Below are positions 44,057 through 52,443 of a stretch of 64,000 nt of DNA, piece after piece. The DNA is taken from NCBI GenBank assembly GCA_029973955.1, contig JARKQJ010000124.1, positions 1 to 64,000 of the forward strand, written 5' to 3'. Source of the stretch: Paludibaculum sp. Lineage in GTDB: Bacteria; Acidobacteriota; Terriglobia; Bryobacterales; Bryobacteraceae. The notes beneath the pieces were generated by a model. It made no database searches and was not told the DNA's origin. It saw only the letters and a list, made by a program, of their open reading frames with translations. Positions within the stretch are counted from its first letter, which is position 1. Every line of letters starts with the position of its first letter. Both the position numbers and the translations under genes were made by a program.

Positions 44057-46513
44057 ATGAACAACGAAGATCGTCTGGATCAAGCCCTCGAAGCGATGAA
44101 TGGCGACGCTGCGTCCGCGGCGGAATTCGAAGCGGCCCGCGGCCGCGTCTGGGAAAAGCTCATGGCCTCCACGGGCGCCAACTGCCAGGCCTTCCGCGCC
44201 GACCTCGGCGCCTACGCCGAAGGCCGCCTCGACGCCAATCAGCGCATGCTGCTCGAAGACCACCTGGCCCGCTGCCCCGAATGCCGCAAGGCCTTTGCCG
44301 AAATGCGCGGCGAGCGCAAGGTGGTCGCCATGCCGGAGCGCCGCGCCGGCGTCCTTCAACGCTATCGCGGCTGGGCCATCGCCGCCGGCATCGCCCTCGT
44401 CGCCCTCTACACTGGCCGCGGCCGTATCGACGACGCTTTCGCCCCCTCCGGTCCGCGCGCCACCGTGGAATCGGTGGCCGGTGAACTGCACCGCCTCCCG
44501 GAAGGACTCCTCCAGGCGGGCCAGTCTCTCAGCGAAGGCGAGGCCGTTCGGACCGCTCCTGGTTCCCACGCCATCCTGCGCCTCGCCGACGGCTCCCGTG
44601 TCGAGGTCAACGAGCGCTCCGAACTCTTCGTCCACGCCGCCTGGAGCGGCCAGACCGTCCATCTCAACCGCGGGGACGTGATCGTCCAGGCCGCCAAGCA
44701 GAAGCGCGGCCACCTCGTCGTCCAGACCCGCGACGCTTCCGCCACCGTGAAGGGCACCGTCTTTTCCGTCTCCACCGGCCTCGCCGGCTCCGTCGTCTCC
44801 GTCCTGGAAGGCTCCGTGGAGGTAGCCCGGCCTGCCGGAACTGCCCTGCTCACCCGCGGCCAGTCCGCCGCCTCCACGCCCGCTCTCGAAGGAGTCTCTG
44901 TCAAGGAGAGCGTTGCCTGGAGCAAGGACTCCGAGAAGTACATCAACCTGCTCGGCGATGTCGCCGCCATTGAGAAGCAGCTCGCCGCCATCCCCGGAGC
45001 CCCGTTGCGGACCGCCTCCGCGCTGCTGGCCGCGCTGCCGCCGGATGTCAGAGTCTATGCCGCGGCCCCCAATCTCTCCGATACCATCCGCCAGGCCTCC
45101 CGCCTCGCTGAGCAGCGCGCCTCCGAAAGCGCCACCTTCAAGGAATGGTGGACTTCCGACAGCGCCCGCCAACTCCGCGCCGTCGTGGAGCAGGTTCAGA
45201 GCGTTACTCCGTTGCTGGGCGAGGAGATGGTCTTCGTTAGCTGCGGAACTGGCAAGAACCACATTCCGGTCCTCCTTGCCGCCGTCAAGCCCGGCTCCCA
45301 GGACGACCTCAAACAGGCGCTCACCCGTCTCCTGCCCGGTCAGGAACTCCCCGGCTTCTACCATGTCACCGATACTTTGCTGACCTTTTCTGACTCCGCC
45401 GCCCACCTGGACTGGGCGCTCGCCAATGCCGGCAAGGGTTCCGCTGCCCCCTTCGTCGCCGAAATCGCCAAACACTACCAGCGGGGTACCGGCTGGCTGA
45501 TCGCTCTGGATGTCCAGTCCGCCGCGCCAGCCGCGGCCGCTCAGGCCGAGGGCGCCAATGTCCGCTACGTCTTCTTCGAACAGCGCCAAACCCAGGCCGG
45601 CGAAGAGAACGAAGCCATGCTCCTCTTCAATGGCGCGCGCAAGGGCTTCGCCTCCTGGCTCGCCCCCGCCGGCGCCTCTGGCGCCGCCCAGTTCATCTCC
45701 AGCGACGCTGCCGTCGTCTTCGCGGCAACCGTGCGGGAGCCCCGTCAGATCTTCGACGAACTCCTCGCCCAGATCTCCAAGGTCAAGCCCGGCACCGCCG
45801 ACGACATCCATCAGGCCGAATCCAAGCTCGGACTCGATTTCGCCAACGAAATCGCCTCTTCTCTCGGAACTGACTTCGCGCTCGCCGTCGAACGGCCCAC
45901 TATTCCCATCCCTGGCTGGGTGGCCGCCGTCGAAGTCTACAAACCCTCTACGCTCGATGGGGCTCTGCGCCAACTCGTCGATGCTTACAACTCCAGCGTG
46001 CCCGCCGGCCAGGAAGTGAAGAAGCTCGCCTTCACCCAGGAGACCGTCAACGGCCGTTCCTGGAACACCATCAGCCTCGGCGTCATCAATCTCAACTTCA
46101 CCTGGACCCACTACTCCGGCTACATGGTGGCCGGCGCCGATCGCGGCCTGGTGGAACGCGCCATTGCTACCCGCGAGGGCGGCTTCCCCCTCGTCCGCAC
46201 CGCCACCTTCACCCAACAGCTGCCTTCCGCCACCGGCGTCCATCCCTCCGGTTTCCTCTGGGTGAACATGAAAGGCGCACTCTCTGAGTTGATCAATATG
46301 CTGCCCTATCCGGCTCTCAAGCAGTTGGCCGACCGCCGCGACCCCGTTCTCATCGCTTTTAACGGCGAAACGGAACGAATCCAGGCCGCAAGTCGTACTC
46401 GTTTAACGAGCCTTGTTCTCGATGCCATGCTGGCGGGTGCGTCCGCTGGCAGCCCGGGCAAGGCCCAACTGAAGAAGACCGTAAAGGCCCAGCATGCCAG
46501 CGCCAGTCATTGA
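44057..46513 (+). CDS. Anti-sigma-like zinc-finger/FecR membrane protein with large outer domain
   Basis: An 818-residue protein. The N-terminus holds an anti-sigma zinc finger, H69-x3-C73-x2-C76, then one transmembrane helix (about 104-118), a FecR-type beta domain (about 140-275, with GSHAILRLADGSRVEVNERSEL), and some 540 further residues of alternating helix and strand that look like a duplicated DUF3352-like sensor or binding region (my reading, unverified). AAGGAG lies 7 nt before the ATG. Coupling to the sigma gene and overlap by 20 nt with the first ABC ATPase suggest it senses an envelope signal and controls exporter production. Confidence 0.8.
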   Translation: MNNEDRLDQALEAMNGDAASAAEFEAARGRVWEKLMASTGANCQAFRADLGAYAEGRLDANQRMLLEDHLARCPECRKAFAEMRGERKVVAMPERRAGVLQRYRGWAIAAGIALVALYTGRGRIDDAFAPSGPRATVESVAGELHRLPEGLLQAGQSLSEGEAVRTAPGSHAILRLADGSRVEVNERSELFVHAAWSGQTVHLNRGDVIVQAAKQKRGHLVVQTRDASATVKGTVFSVSTGLAGSVVSVLEGSVEVARPAGTALLTRGQSAASTPALEGVSVKESVAWSKDSEKYINLLGDVAAIEKQLAAIPGAPLRTASALLAALPPDVRVYAAAPNLSDTIRQASRLAEQRASESATFKEWWTSDSARQLRAVVEQVQSVTPLLGEEMVFVSCGTGKNHIPVLLAAVKPGSQDDLKQALTRLLPGQELPGFYHVTDTLLTFSDSAAHLDWALANAGKGSAAPFVAEIAKHYQRGTGWLIALDVQSAAPAAAAQAEGANVRYVFFEQRQTQAGEENEAMLLFNGARKGFASWLAPAGASGAAQFISSDAAVVFAATVREPRQIFDELLAQISKVKPGTADDIHQAESKLGLDFANEIASSLGTDFALAVERPTIPIPGWVAAVEVYKPSTLDGALRQLVDAYNSSVPAGQEVKKLAFTQETVNGRSWNTISLGVINLNFTWTHYSGYMVAGADRGLVERAIATREGGFPLVRTATFTQQLPSATGVHPSGFLWVNMKGALSELINMLPYPALKQLADRRDPVLIAFNGETERIQAASRTRLTSLVLDAMLAGASAGSPGKAQLKKTVKAQHASASH

Positions 46514-47483
46514 TCTCGACAACCTGCGAGTGAAGCTGGGCCGGCGGGAGATCCTTCTGGGGATCACCTGCCGGCTCGGCGTCTCAGGCTCCGGAAAAGC
46601 CATCTGCCTCCTCGGTCCGAACGGCGCCGGCAAGTCGACACTCATCCAAACCCTCCTCGGCTTTCACATGCCGCTCTCCGGCTCGGCCCACGTCCTTGGC
46701 TTCGATTGCCACCGCAACCCCCGCGCCGTCCGAGAGCGCATCGGCTACATGCCTGAAAGCGACTCGTTCATCGCCAGCATGACCGCCGTCAGCTTCCTCC
46801 GCCTCATGGGCGAACTCAGCGGCCTGCCCGGCGAGGCGGCTCTTGAAAAGGCGCACGAAACCCTCTTCCATGTCGGTCTCGGCGAAGCCCGCTATCGCCC
46901 GCTCGGCACTTACTCGCTCGGCATGAAACAGATGGCCAAGCTCGCCCAGGCCATCGTCCACGGTCCCGAACTCGTCATCCTCGACGAGCCCACCAATGGC
47001 CTCGACCCCGCCGCCCGCCAGCGCATGCTCAAACTCATCCGCGAAATGAAGGAGCAGCACGGCATGAACATCGTCCTCTGCTCCCACCTCCTGCGCGATG
47101 TCGAAGAGGTCTGCGACGAAGTGGTCATCATGAAGGAAGGACTCATCGTCCACCACGCCGACCTCGAAGCCGAACGCCGCTCCAACCGCCGCTTCGTGGA
47201 ACTCGAAGTCGCAGGCAATGACCTCAACCTCTCCTCCACCCTCCAGCAGCATGGCGCCGACGGCGTCAGTGAAGGCGGCGGCCGCTGGCGCATCGTCCTC
47301 CCGATCGATTTCGAAATCGCCGGTCTCTGGAGAGTCCTCGCCGCCGAAGGCCTCGAAGTCCGCAAGCTCACCCACCGCCGCGACACCCTGGAAGAGATCT
47401 TCCTCAAGGCCGTCGGCCACATCCGTCAAACCCCCGGCGAAACCGCCGCGCAAGAGGAGGTGAGCGCCCATGGCAGTCTATAA
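46494..47483 (+). CDS. ABC transporter ATP-binding protein
   Basis: A 329-residue ABC-2-type ATPase: Walker [10 protein letters not shown] (residues 41-49), signature [12 protein letters not shown] (degenerate LSGGQ), Walker [15 protein letters not shown]-loop CSHLL. A GVSGSGK stretch just before Walker A is part of strand 3 and not a second nucleotide site. A C-terminal extension of about 110 residues is typical of ABC-2 exporters. It overlaps the anti-sigma gene by 20 nt and the permease by 14 nt. Confidence 0.92.
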   Translation: MPAPVIDLDNLRVKLGRREILLGITCRLGVSGSGKAICLLGPNGAGKSTLIQTLLGFHMPLSGSAHVLGFDCHRNPRAVRERIGYMPESDSFIASMTAVSFLRLMGELSGLPGEAALEKAHETLFHVGLGEARYRPLGTYSLGMKQMAKLAQAIVHGPELVILDEPTNGLDPAARQRMLKLIREMKEQHGMNIVLCSHLLRDVEEVCDEVVIMKEGLIVHHADLEAERRSNRRFVELEVAGNDLNLSSTLQQHGADGVSEGGGRWRIVLPIDFEIAGLWRVLAAEGLEVRKLTHRRDTLEEIFLKAVGHIRQTPGETAAQEEVSAHGSL

Positions 47484-48330
47484 ACGCGGCTACCAGCGCT
47501 ACCAGGGCCCCGTCACCGGCCACTACACGCGCCTCATGGCGCTGCCCCGTTTCGCCTGGGAGCGCCTCTTCCAGCAGCGCCTCATGATCGTCCTCACCGC
47601 CGTGAGCTGCCTCTGGCCCCTGCTCTGCGCCGTCTTTATCTACATCTCGAACCACTCCGAACTCTGGGCCGGTCTCGGCGGCGGCCTGAAGAAGATGCTC
47701 GCTATCGACGCCAGCTTCTTCCTCGTCTATATGGACGTCCAGTCCGCCTTCTGCATCCTCCTCGCCGCTCTCGCCGGACCCGGCCTCATCGCTCCGGACC
47801 TCTCCAATAACGCACTGCCTCTCTACTTCAGCCGCCCGCTGTCCCGCATCGACTACGTCGGCGCCCGCATGATGACCCTCGTCGGCATGCTCTCCCTGGT
47901 CACCTGGATCCCCGGACTCCTCCTCTTCGGCATGCAGGTCGGCATGGCGCCCTCCGGCTGGTTCGCCACCCATTGGAGGCTCGGCGCCGGCGTCTTCCTC
48001 GGCTTCTTCTTCTGGATCGCCGTTGTCAGCCTCGTCGCCCTCGCCAGTTCCGCCTGGGTCAAGTGGCGCCTTGTCGCCGGCGCTCTCATCCTCGGCTTCT
48101 TCTTCATTCTGGCCGGCGCCGCCAAGATGATCAACGGCATCTTCCGCGTCGAATGGGGCTCCGTCATCAATCCCGCCATGGCCGCCTATACCGTCTGGTG
48201 CGCGCTGCTCGGTAAGGACATCCCCGAAGGCATGGACATCTCCACCAGCCTCCTCTGCCTCGGAGGACTCATCGCCGCCCTCGGCCTCATCCTCGAACGC
48301 AAACTCCGCCCCGTGGAGGTGATCTCGTGA
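47470..48330 (+). CDS. ABC-2-type permease
   Basis: A 286-residue inner-membrane protein. A basic cytoplasmic N-terminus ([10 protein letters not shown]) is followed by six hydrophobic segments, including the block GPGLIAPDLSNNALPLYFSRPLSR, a pattern of ABC-2 permeases that pair with soluble ATPases. The ATG overlaps the upstream ATPase by 14 nt, and its end overlaps the second ATPase in a GTGA. The substrate is unknown. Confidence 0.85.
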   Translation: MAVYKRGYQRYQGPVTGHYTRLMALPRFAWERLFQQRLMIVLTAVSCLWPLLCAVFIYISNHSELWAGLGGGLKKMLAIDASFFLVYMDVQSAFCILLAALAGPGLIAPDLSNNALPLYFSRPLSRIDYVGARMMTLVGMLSLVTWIPGLLLFGMQVGMAPSGWFATHWRLGAGVFLGFFFWIAVVSLVALASSAWVKWRLVAGALILGFFFILAGAAKMINGIFRVEWGSVINPAMAAYTVWCALLGKDIPEGMDISTSLLCLGGLIAALGLILERKLRPVEVIS

Positions 48331-49259
48331 GCAGCCACGAAATCGTCTTTGAAGACGTCTCCAAGTTCTACGGCGAAGTGCTCGGCGTCAATCGCGTCAA
48401 TCTCAAAGTCCCGCCCGGCATCACCAGCCTCGTCGGCCCCAACGGCTCCGGCAAAACTACGCTCATGAACCTCATGTGCGGCCTCATCCACCCCGACCGG
48501 GGCGCCATCTCCGTCCGCGGCCTCGCCCCGCAGGACCCCGAGCACATGATGCGCATCACCGGCTACGCCACCCAGTTCGACGCAGCCCCGCGCTGGGCCA
48601 CCGGGTTCGATTTCGTCACCACCGCCCTGCTCCTCTTTGGCTACTCCCGCAAGGAAGCCGAACGCAACGCCTGGAAGGCCATTGAGCAGGTCAACCTCAC
48701 CGACGCCGCTACCCGCAAAGTCGCCGGCTACTCCAAGGGCATGCGCCAGCGCATCCGCCTCGCCCAGGCCATCGCACACGATCCACAGGTCCTCGTCCTC
48801 GACGAACCCCTGAACGGCCTCGACCCCCTCGTCCGCGCCGAAACCATCGCCCTCTTCCGCAGGTTCGCCGCCGAAGGCCGCCACGTCATCCTCTCCAGCC
48901 ACGTCCTCCAGGAAGTCGACGTCATCAGCGACCAGGTCATCCTCATCGCCAACGGCATGATCGTCGCCGAAGGCGAGATCCGCGGCGTTCGCGACGAGAT
49001 CAGCGAGCACCCCAGCCAGTTCATCATCCGCTGCCGCGACGCCTCCCGCATCGCCTCGCTCCTCTTCCATGAAGAGCACGTCACCGAAGTCCGCATCAAC
49101 GACGATCGCCTCGGCCTGCTCGTCCTCACCCGCAACCGCGAGGAGTTCTCCCGCGCACTCTCCCGCATCGCCCTCGCCGGCCACGACATCGACGGCGTCA
49201 TCCCCGCCGACGAAAACGTCGACGCACTCTACGAATACCTGATCGGAGGCGCACGATGA
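48327..49259 (+). CDS. ABC transporter ATP-binding protein (second)
   Basis: A 310-residue ATPase distinct from the first: Walker A GPNGSGKTT (37-45), Q-loop YATQFD, signature YSKGMRQR, Walker B VLVLDEPLNGLDP, H-loop SSHVL. The C-terminal domain (about 220-310) is ferredoxin-like. Start GTG with a 4-nt overlap. Two ATPases and two permeases in one operon indicate either a heteromeric exporter or two related ones. Confidence 0.92.
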   Translation: MSSHEIVFEDVSKFYGEVLGVNRVNLKVPPGITSLVGPNGSGKTTLMNLMCGLIHPDRGAISVRGLAPQDPEHMMRITGYATQFDAAPRWATGFDFVTTALLLFGYSRKEAERNAWKAIEQVNLTDAATRKVAGYSKGMRQRIRLAQAIAHDPQVLVLDEPLNGLDPLVRAETIALFRRFAAEGRHVILSSHVLQEVDVISDQVILIANGMIVAEGEIRGVRDEISEHPSQFIIRCRDASRIASLLFHEEHVTEVRINDDRLGLLVLTRNREEFSRALSRIALAGHDIDGVIPADENVDALYEYLIGGAR

Positions 49260-50371
49260 CCACCCGCTTCCGGGCTCGCCAGGCCTGGACCATCGCCACG
49301 CTCGAAATGCGCCGGGCGTTCTTCTCCAAACGCGCCTTCTGGGTCTACCTGCTGGCCTTTTTCCCGGCCTTCATCTTCATCGGCCACGGCATCAGCCTGC
49401 AATGGCAAACCAAGCGGTTCAACTCTCGCGGAAAGGTGATGCCCGCCATTCTCGACTCCCTCAAGCCCGGTATGACCGAGCAGGAGGTGATCGCTCTCGC
49501 CGGAAACCCGCAATCGGACAACAATTACACCCGCCGCCACCGTGAAGATGAGGACGAAGACTCATCCACCGGCAAACGCGTCATCGTCGAGAAGACTACC
49601 CACATCCGCTTCCTCGAATACTGGGATGGTAGCCGCACCAGCTACCTGCGCTTCGAGGACGGGGTCCTCAGAACCGTGCGCACCCGCAATCCCTTCGACT
49701 TCCAGGAAGACCGCTCCGTCTACGCCGGCGTCTTTCAGTTCTTCTACCTGCGCCTCGCCATCTTCTTCGGCTGCCTCGGTATCTTCATGAACCTCTTCCG
49801 AGGCGAGATGCTCGACAAGACCCTCCACTTCTGGTTCCTCGCCCCGGCCCGCCGCGAAGTCCTCCTCGCCGGCAAATACCTTGCCGGACTTACCGCCTCC
49901 AGCGTCATCTTCACCTCCGGCGCCGTGCTCAGCTTCTTCGCCGTTCTCTGGCCCCACTCCGGCATGGAGGTGCAGGCATACTGGCAAGGCCCCGGCCTGG
50001 AGCATCTGCTCCGCTATGCGCTCGCCGCCACTCTAGGCTGCGTCGGCTACGGCAGCGTCTTCCTCGCCGCCGGTCTGCTTCTGCGCAACCCCATCATCCC
50101 AGCCGCCGTGCTCCTCATCTGGGAGGGGATCAACGGCTTCCTGCCCGACATCCTCCAGAAACTCAGCGTGCTCTATTATCTGCAGTCGCTCTGCCCCGTG
50201 CCCGCTCCGTTCGACAACGGCACGCCTGCATTGCTGAAACTGATTCTTGCGCCCGCCGCGCCCGCCTCACCCTGGCTCGCCGTGCCGGGCCTCCTCGCCG
50301 TCACCGCTCTCGTGCTCTGGGCCGCCGCCCAGGCCGTGAAGCGGCTCGAGATCAACTACAGCACCGAGTAG
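49256..50371 (+). CDS. ABC-2 permease with inserted BamE/SmpA-like domain
   Basis: A 371-residue permease. After transmembrane helix 1 (about 29-46) there is an insertion of roughly 100 residues outside the membrane, containing LKPGMTEQEVIALAGNP and then FLEYWDGSRTSYLRFEDGVL. That is the SmpA/OmlA (BamE) sequence pattern: KPGMT-x2-EV, G-x-P, then a strand ending in F-x-DG-hydrophobic. Five or six further helices follow. Such domains bind envelope proteins or ligands, so the permease may carry its own periplasmic docking module. The ATG overlaps the second ATPase stop. It is the last gene of the sigma/anti-sigma/ABC operon. Confidence 0.82.
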   Translation: MTTRFRARQAWTIATLEMRRAFFSKRAFWVYLLAFFPAFIFIGHGISLQWQTKRFNSRGKVMPAILDSLKPGMTEQEVIALAGNPQSDNNYTRRHREDEDEDSSTGKRVIVEKTTHIRFLEYWDGSRTSYLRFEDGVLRTVRTRNPFDFQEDRSVYAGVFQFFYLRLAIFFGCLGIFMNLFRGEMLDKTLHFWFLAPARREVLLAGKYLAGLTASSVIFTSGAVLSFFAVLWPHSGMEVQAYWQGPGLEHLLRYALAATLGCVGYGSVFLAAGLLLRNPIIPAAVLLIWEGINGFLPDILQKLSVLYYLQSLCPVPAPFDNGTPALLKLILAPAAPASPWLAVPGLLAVTALVLWAAAQAVKRLEINYSTE

Positions 50372-50399
50372 CCAGCAACGGCTCGTCCAAACTCGACGA

Positions 50400-51254
50400 C
50401 TACTGCCGCGCCGCGGTCAGCAGTCCCTGAACTTCCAGCCACTGCTTCAGTCGGTCCGTCCATCCATCCACCGGGAGGCCCTTCTTGCGCATGCCGAATC
50501 CATGCCCGCCCGCCGAGAAGATGTGCAGCTCTGCCGCCCCGCCGCCTTCCTTCCATACCGTGTAGAGCCGCACGCTGGTCTTCACCGGCGGTACGCCCTT
50601 GTCGTCGTCGGCATGCGCCATAAACAGCGCCGGCGGATTCGGCGGGGCCTTCAGCTCATCCGGCATCGCCGGATAGATCGGCGCCGCAAACGCCGGCCGG
50701 CTCGCCGGATCCGGGTTCAATGCCACGCCCACTGCTGTATAGCCGCCCGCCGAAAATCCCATGATCCCGATCCGTTCCGGCGACACGCCCCACTCCGGGG
50801 CCTTCGACTTCACCAGCTTCATCGCCGCCACCGCGTCGGCGATCCCCATCGCCTGCGCCTCTTTCCTGCGCGCCGCCACCACACTCTTGTCCTTCTCGCC
50901 TTCGTCCCCCGTCCGTGCCACCCGGTACTTCAACACGAATGCCGCCACACCCATCGAGTTCAGCCACTCCGCCACTTCCGTGCCCTCGTGGTTGAAGGCT
51001 AAAATGCGCCATCCTCCGCCTGGGCAGATGACCACGCCCGTGCCGTTCGCCTTTGCCTTGTCCGGAAGGAAGACGGTCAGCGTGGGTTTGGTCACGTTCC
51101 CGATGCGGAGGATGGTGTCACTCGGTCCGAAAGTCATCGTCTCCGCCCACTCCCATTTCTCTGAGCCTGGCGCCGGCCCCTGGTATAGCGGGATCACTTG
51201 CGGGCTGGCGGCAAAGCTGCTCATGGCAAATAGGAACAGAGCCAAACACTTCAT
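50400..51254 (-). CDS. Secreted alpha/beta-hydrolase, acetyl esterase type
   Basis: A 284-residue protein with a signal peptide (MKCLALFLFAMSSFAAS). The catalytic Ser is S168 in GFSAGG, the Asp is among D216-D218 (HADDDKG), and the His is H251 in GGHGFGM; the oxyanion turn is CPGGGW. This matches xylan/acetyl esterase-like hydrolases that deacetylate plant polysaccharides. It follows the sugar isomerase by 38 nt on the same strand, fitting carbohydrate catabolism. It is convergent with the ABC operon, with no terminator seen in the 28-nt gap. Confidence 0.87.
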   Translation of the reverse strand: MKCLALFLFAMSSFAASPQVIPLYQGPAPGSEKWEWAETMTFGPSDTILRIGNVTKPTLTVFLPDKAKANGTGVVICPGGGWRILAFNHEGTEVAEWLNSMGVAAFVLKYRVARTGDEGEKDKSVVAARRKEAQAMGIADAVAAMKLVKSKAPEWGVSPERIGIMGFSAGGYTAVGVALNPDPASRPAFAAPIYPAMPDELKAPPNPPALFMAHADDDKGVPPVKTSVRLYTVWKEGGGAAELHIFSAGGHGFGMRKKGLPVDGWTDRLKQWLEVQGLLTAARQ

Positions 51255-51292
51255 GACTTCCGGCCTCTACTCGAAAAATCGCGTTGCGTCGT

Positions 51293-52342
51293 CTACTTCA
51301 AGCCGAGAATCCGCTGGTTGCGCTTCGTGTCGGAAGCCGCCCCCGCGAAATCGTCGAACGCCTTCGTCGGCACGTCGATCAGCATGCTGGCGATGAACGG
51401 CGCGCCCTCGGCCGCGCCCTGCGCCGCGTCCTTGAAGCAGCACTCCCACTCCAGCACGGCCCAGCTCGAATAGCCCACCGCCGTCAGCCGCGAAAACACC
51501 TGCTTGAAGTCCACCTGGCCGTCGCCCAGAGAGCGGAACCGCCCCGGACGTTCGGTCCAGCCGGCGTAGCCGCCGTAGACGCCCGCCTTCGCCGAAGGCC
51601 GGTACTCGGCGTCCTTTACGTGAAAAGCCTTGATGCGCGGCCCGTAGGCGTCGATGAAGCCCACGTAGTCCATGCATTGCAGAATGAAGTGCGACGGATC
51701 GTAATTGATCGCCACTTTCGGGTGGTTCCCCATCGCTTCCAGGAACCGCTCGAACGTCAATCCGTCGTGCAGATCCTCGCCCGGATGCAATTCGTAGGCG
51801 ATGTCCACGTCCATCTTCCCGGCGTAGTCGAAAATCGGCTTCCAGCGCTTGGCCAGCTCTCTGAACGCATCCTCCACCAGGCCCGCCGGCCGCTGCGGCC
51901 ACGGATACATGAACGGCCACGCCAGCGCGCCCGAAAACGACGGCGTCACGCTCAGCCCCAGGTTCTTCGAGGCCTTCAGCACCAGCTTCATCTGCTCCGT
52001 CGCCCACTTCGCCCGCGCCTTCGGATTGCCCGCCACTTCCGGCACCGCAAAGACGTCGAACAGCTCGTCATAGGCCGGGTGCGACGCCACGAGTTGTCCG
52101 AAAAGGTGCGAAGACAGCTCTGTGATCACCAGCCCGTTCGTCTGGCCCTTCAGCTCGTCGCAATATGTCTTGGACTCCGCGGCCCTCTTGATGTCGATGA
52201 CGCGCTTGTCCCACGCGGGGATCTGCACGCCCTTGTAACCCAGTTCTTTCGCCCACGCCGTGATGTTCGGCAGGCTGTTGAACGGCGCTTCGTCGCCCAT
52301 GAATTGGGCCAGGAAAATGGCAGGACCTTTGATCTGAGACAT
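51293..52342 (-). CDS. Sugar phosphate isomerase/epimerase (AP endonuclease 2-type TIM barrel)
   Basis: A 349-residue cytoplasmic TIM-barrel enzyme of the xylose-isomerase-like superfamily. Metal-ligand blocks appear in order: YELHPGED, NYDPSHF, KAFHVKDAEY and LEWEC. The family includes inosose and tagatose epimerases and uncharacterised sugar-acid isomerases, so the exact reaction is open. A GAGAGG precedes the ATG. The strong terminator of the TonB receptor (52366-52417) lies just upstream, so this gene and the esterase should have their own promoter. Confidence 0.85.
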   Translation of the reverse strand: MSQIKGPAIFLAQFMGDEAPFNSLPNITAWAKELGYKGVQIPAWDKRVIDIKRAAESKTYCDELKGQTNGLVITELSSHLFGQLVASHPAYDELFDVFAVPEVAGNPKARAKWATEQMKLVLKASKNLGLSVTPSFSGALAWPFMYPWPQRPAGLVEDAFRELAKRWKPIFDYAGKMDVDIAYELHPGEDLHDGLTFERFLEAMGNHPKVAINYDPSHFILQCMDYVGFIDAYGPRIKAFHVKDAEYRPSAKAGVYGGYAGWTERPGRFRSLGDGQVDFKQVFSRLTAVGYSSWAVLEWECCFKDAAQGAAEGAPFIASMLIDVPTKAFDDFAGAASDTKRNQRILGLK

Positions 52343-52365
52343 GGATACCTCTCGCAGACAATCTT

Positions 52366-52417
52366 ACAGAAAAGCGGCGCCATTGGGGCGCGGCCTCTCG
52401 CGCCCCTCCGGCGCCGC
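52366..52417 (-). terminator. Rho-independent terminator after the second TonB receptor
   Basis: Read on the minus strand, GCGGCGCC pairs with GGCGCCGC (52410-52417 with 52374-52381). A second stem is GGGGCGCG with CGCGCCCC (52385-52392 with 52399-52406), and the T-run TTTTCTGT follows. It lies 26 nt beyond the receptor stop. Its strength suggests the receptor is a separate transcript from the isomerase downstream. Confidence 0.9.
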
Positions 52418-52443
52418 CTGGCGGTTCCGCTGAACCCGGCTTG

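Noticed and set aside
43919-46243. A 774-residue open frame on the minus strand opposite the anti-sigma/FecR gene
   Set aside because: It is rich in Gly, Glu and Ala with no domain, start signal or hydrophobic pattern, and results from C-ending codons of the plus-strand gene.
46580-46602. A second nucleotide-binding GSGK motif in the first ABC ATPase
   Set aside because: It is the strand preceding the true Walker A and lacks the spacing and following Ser/Thr of a P-loop.
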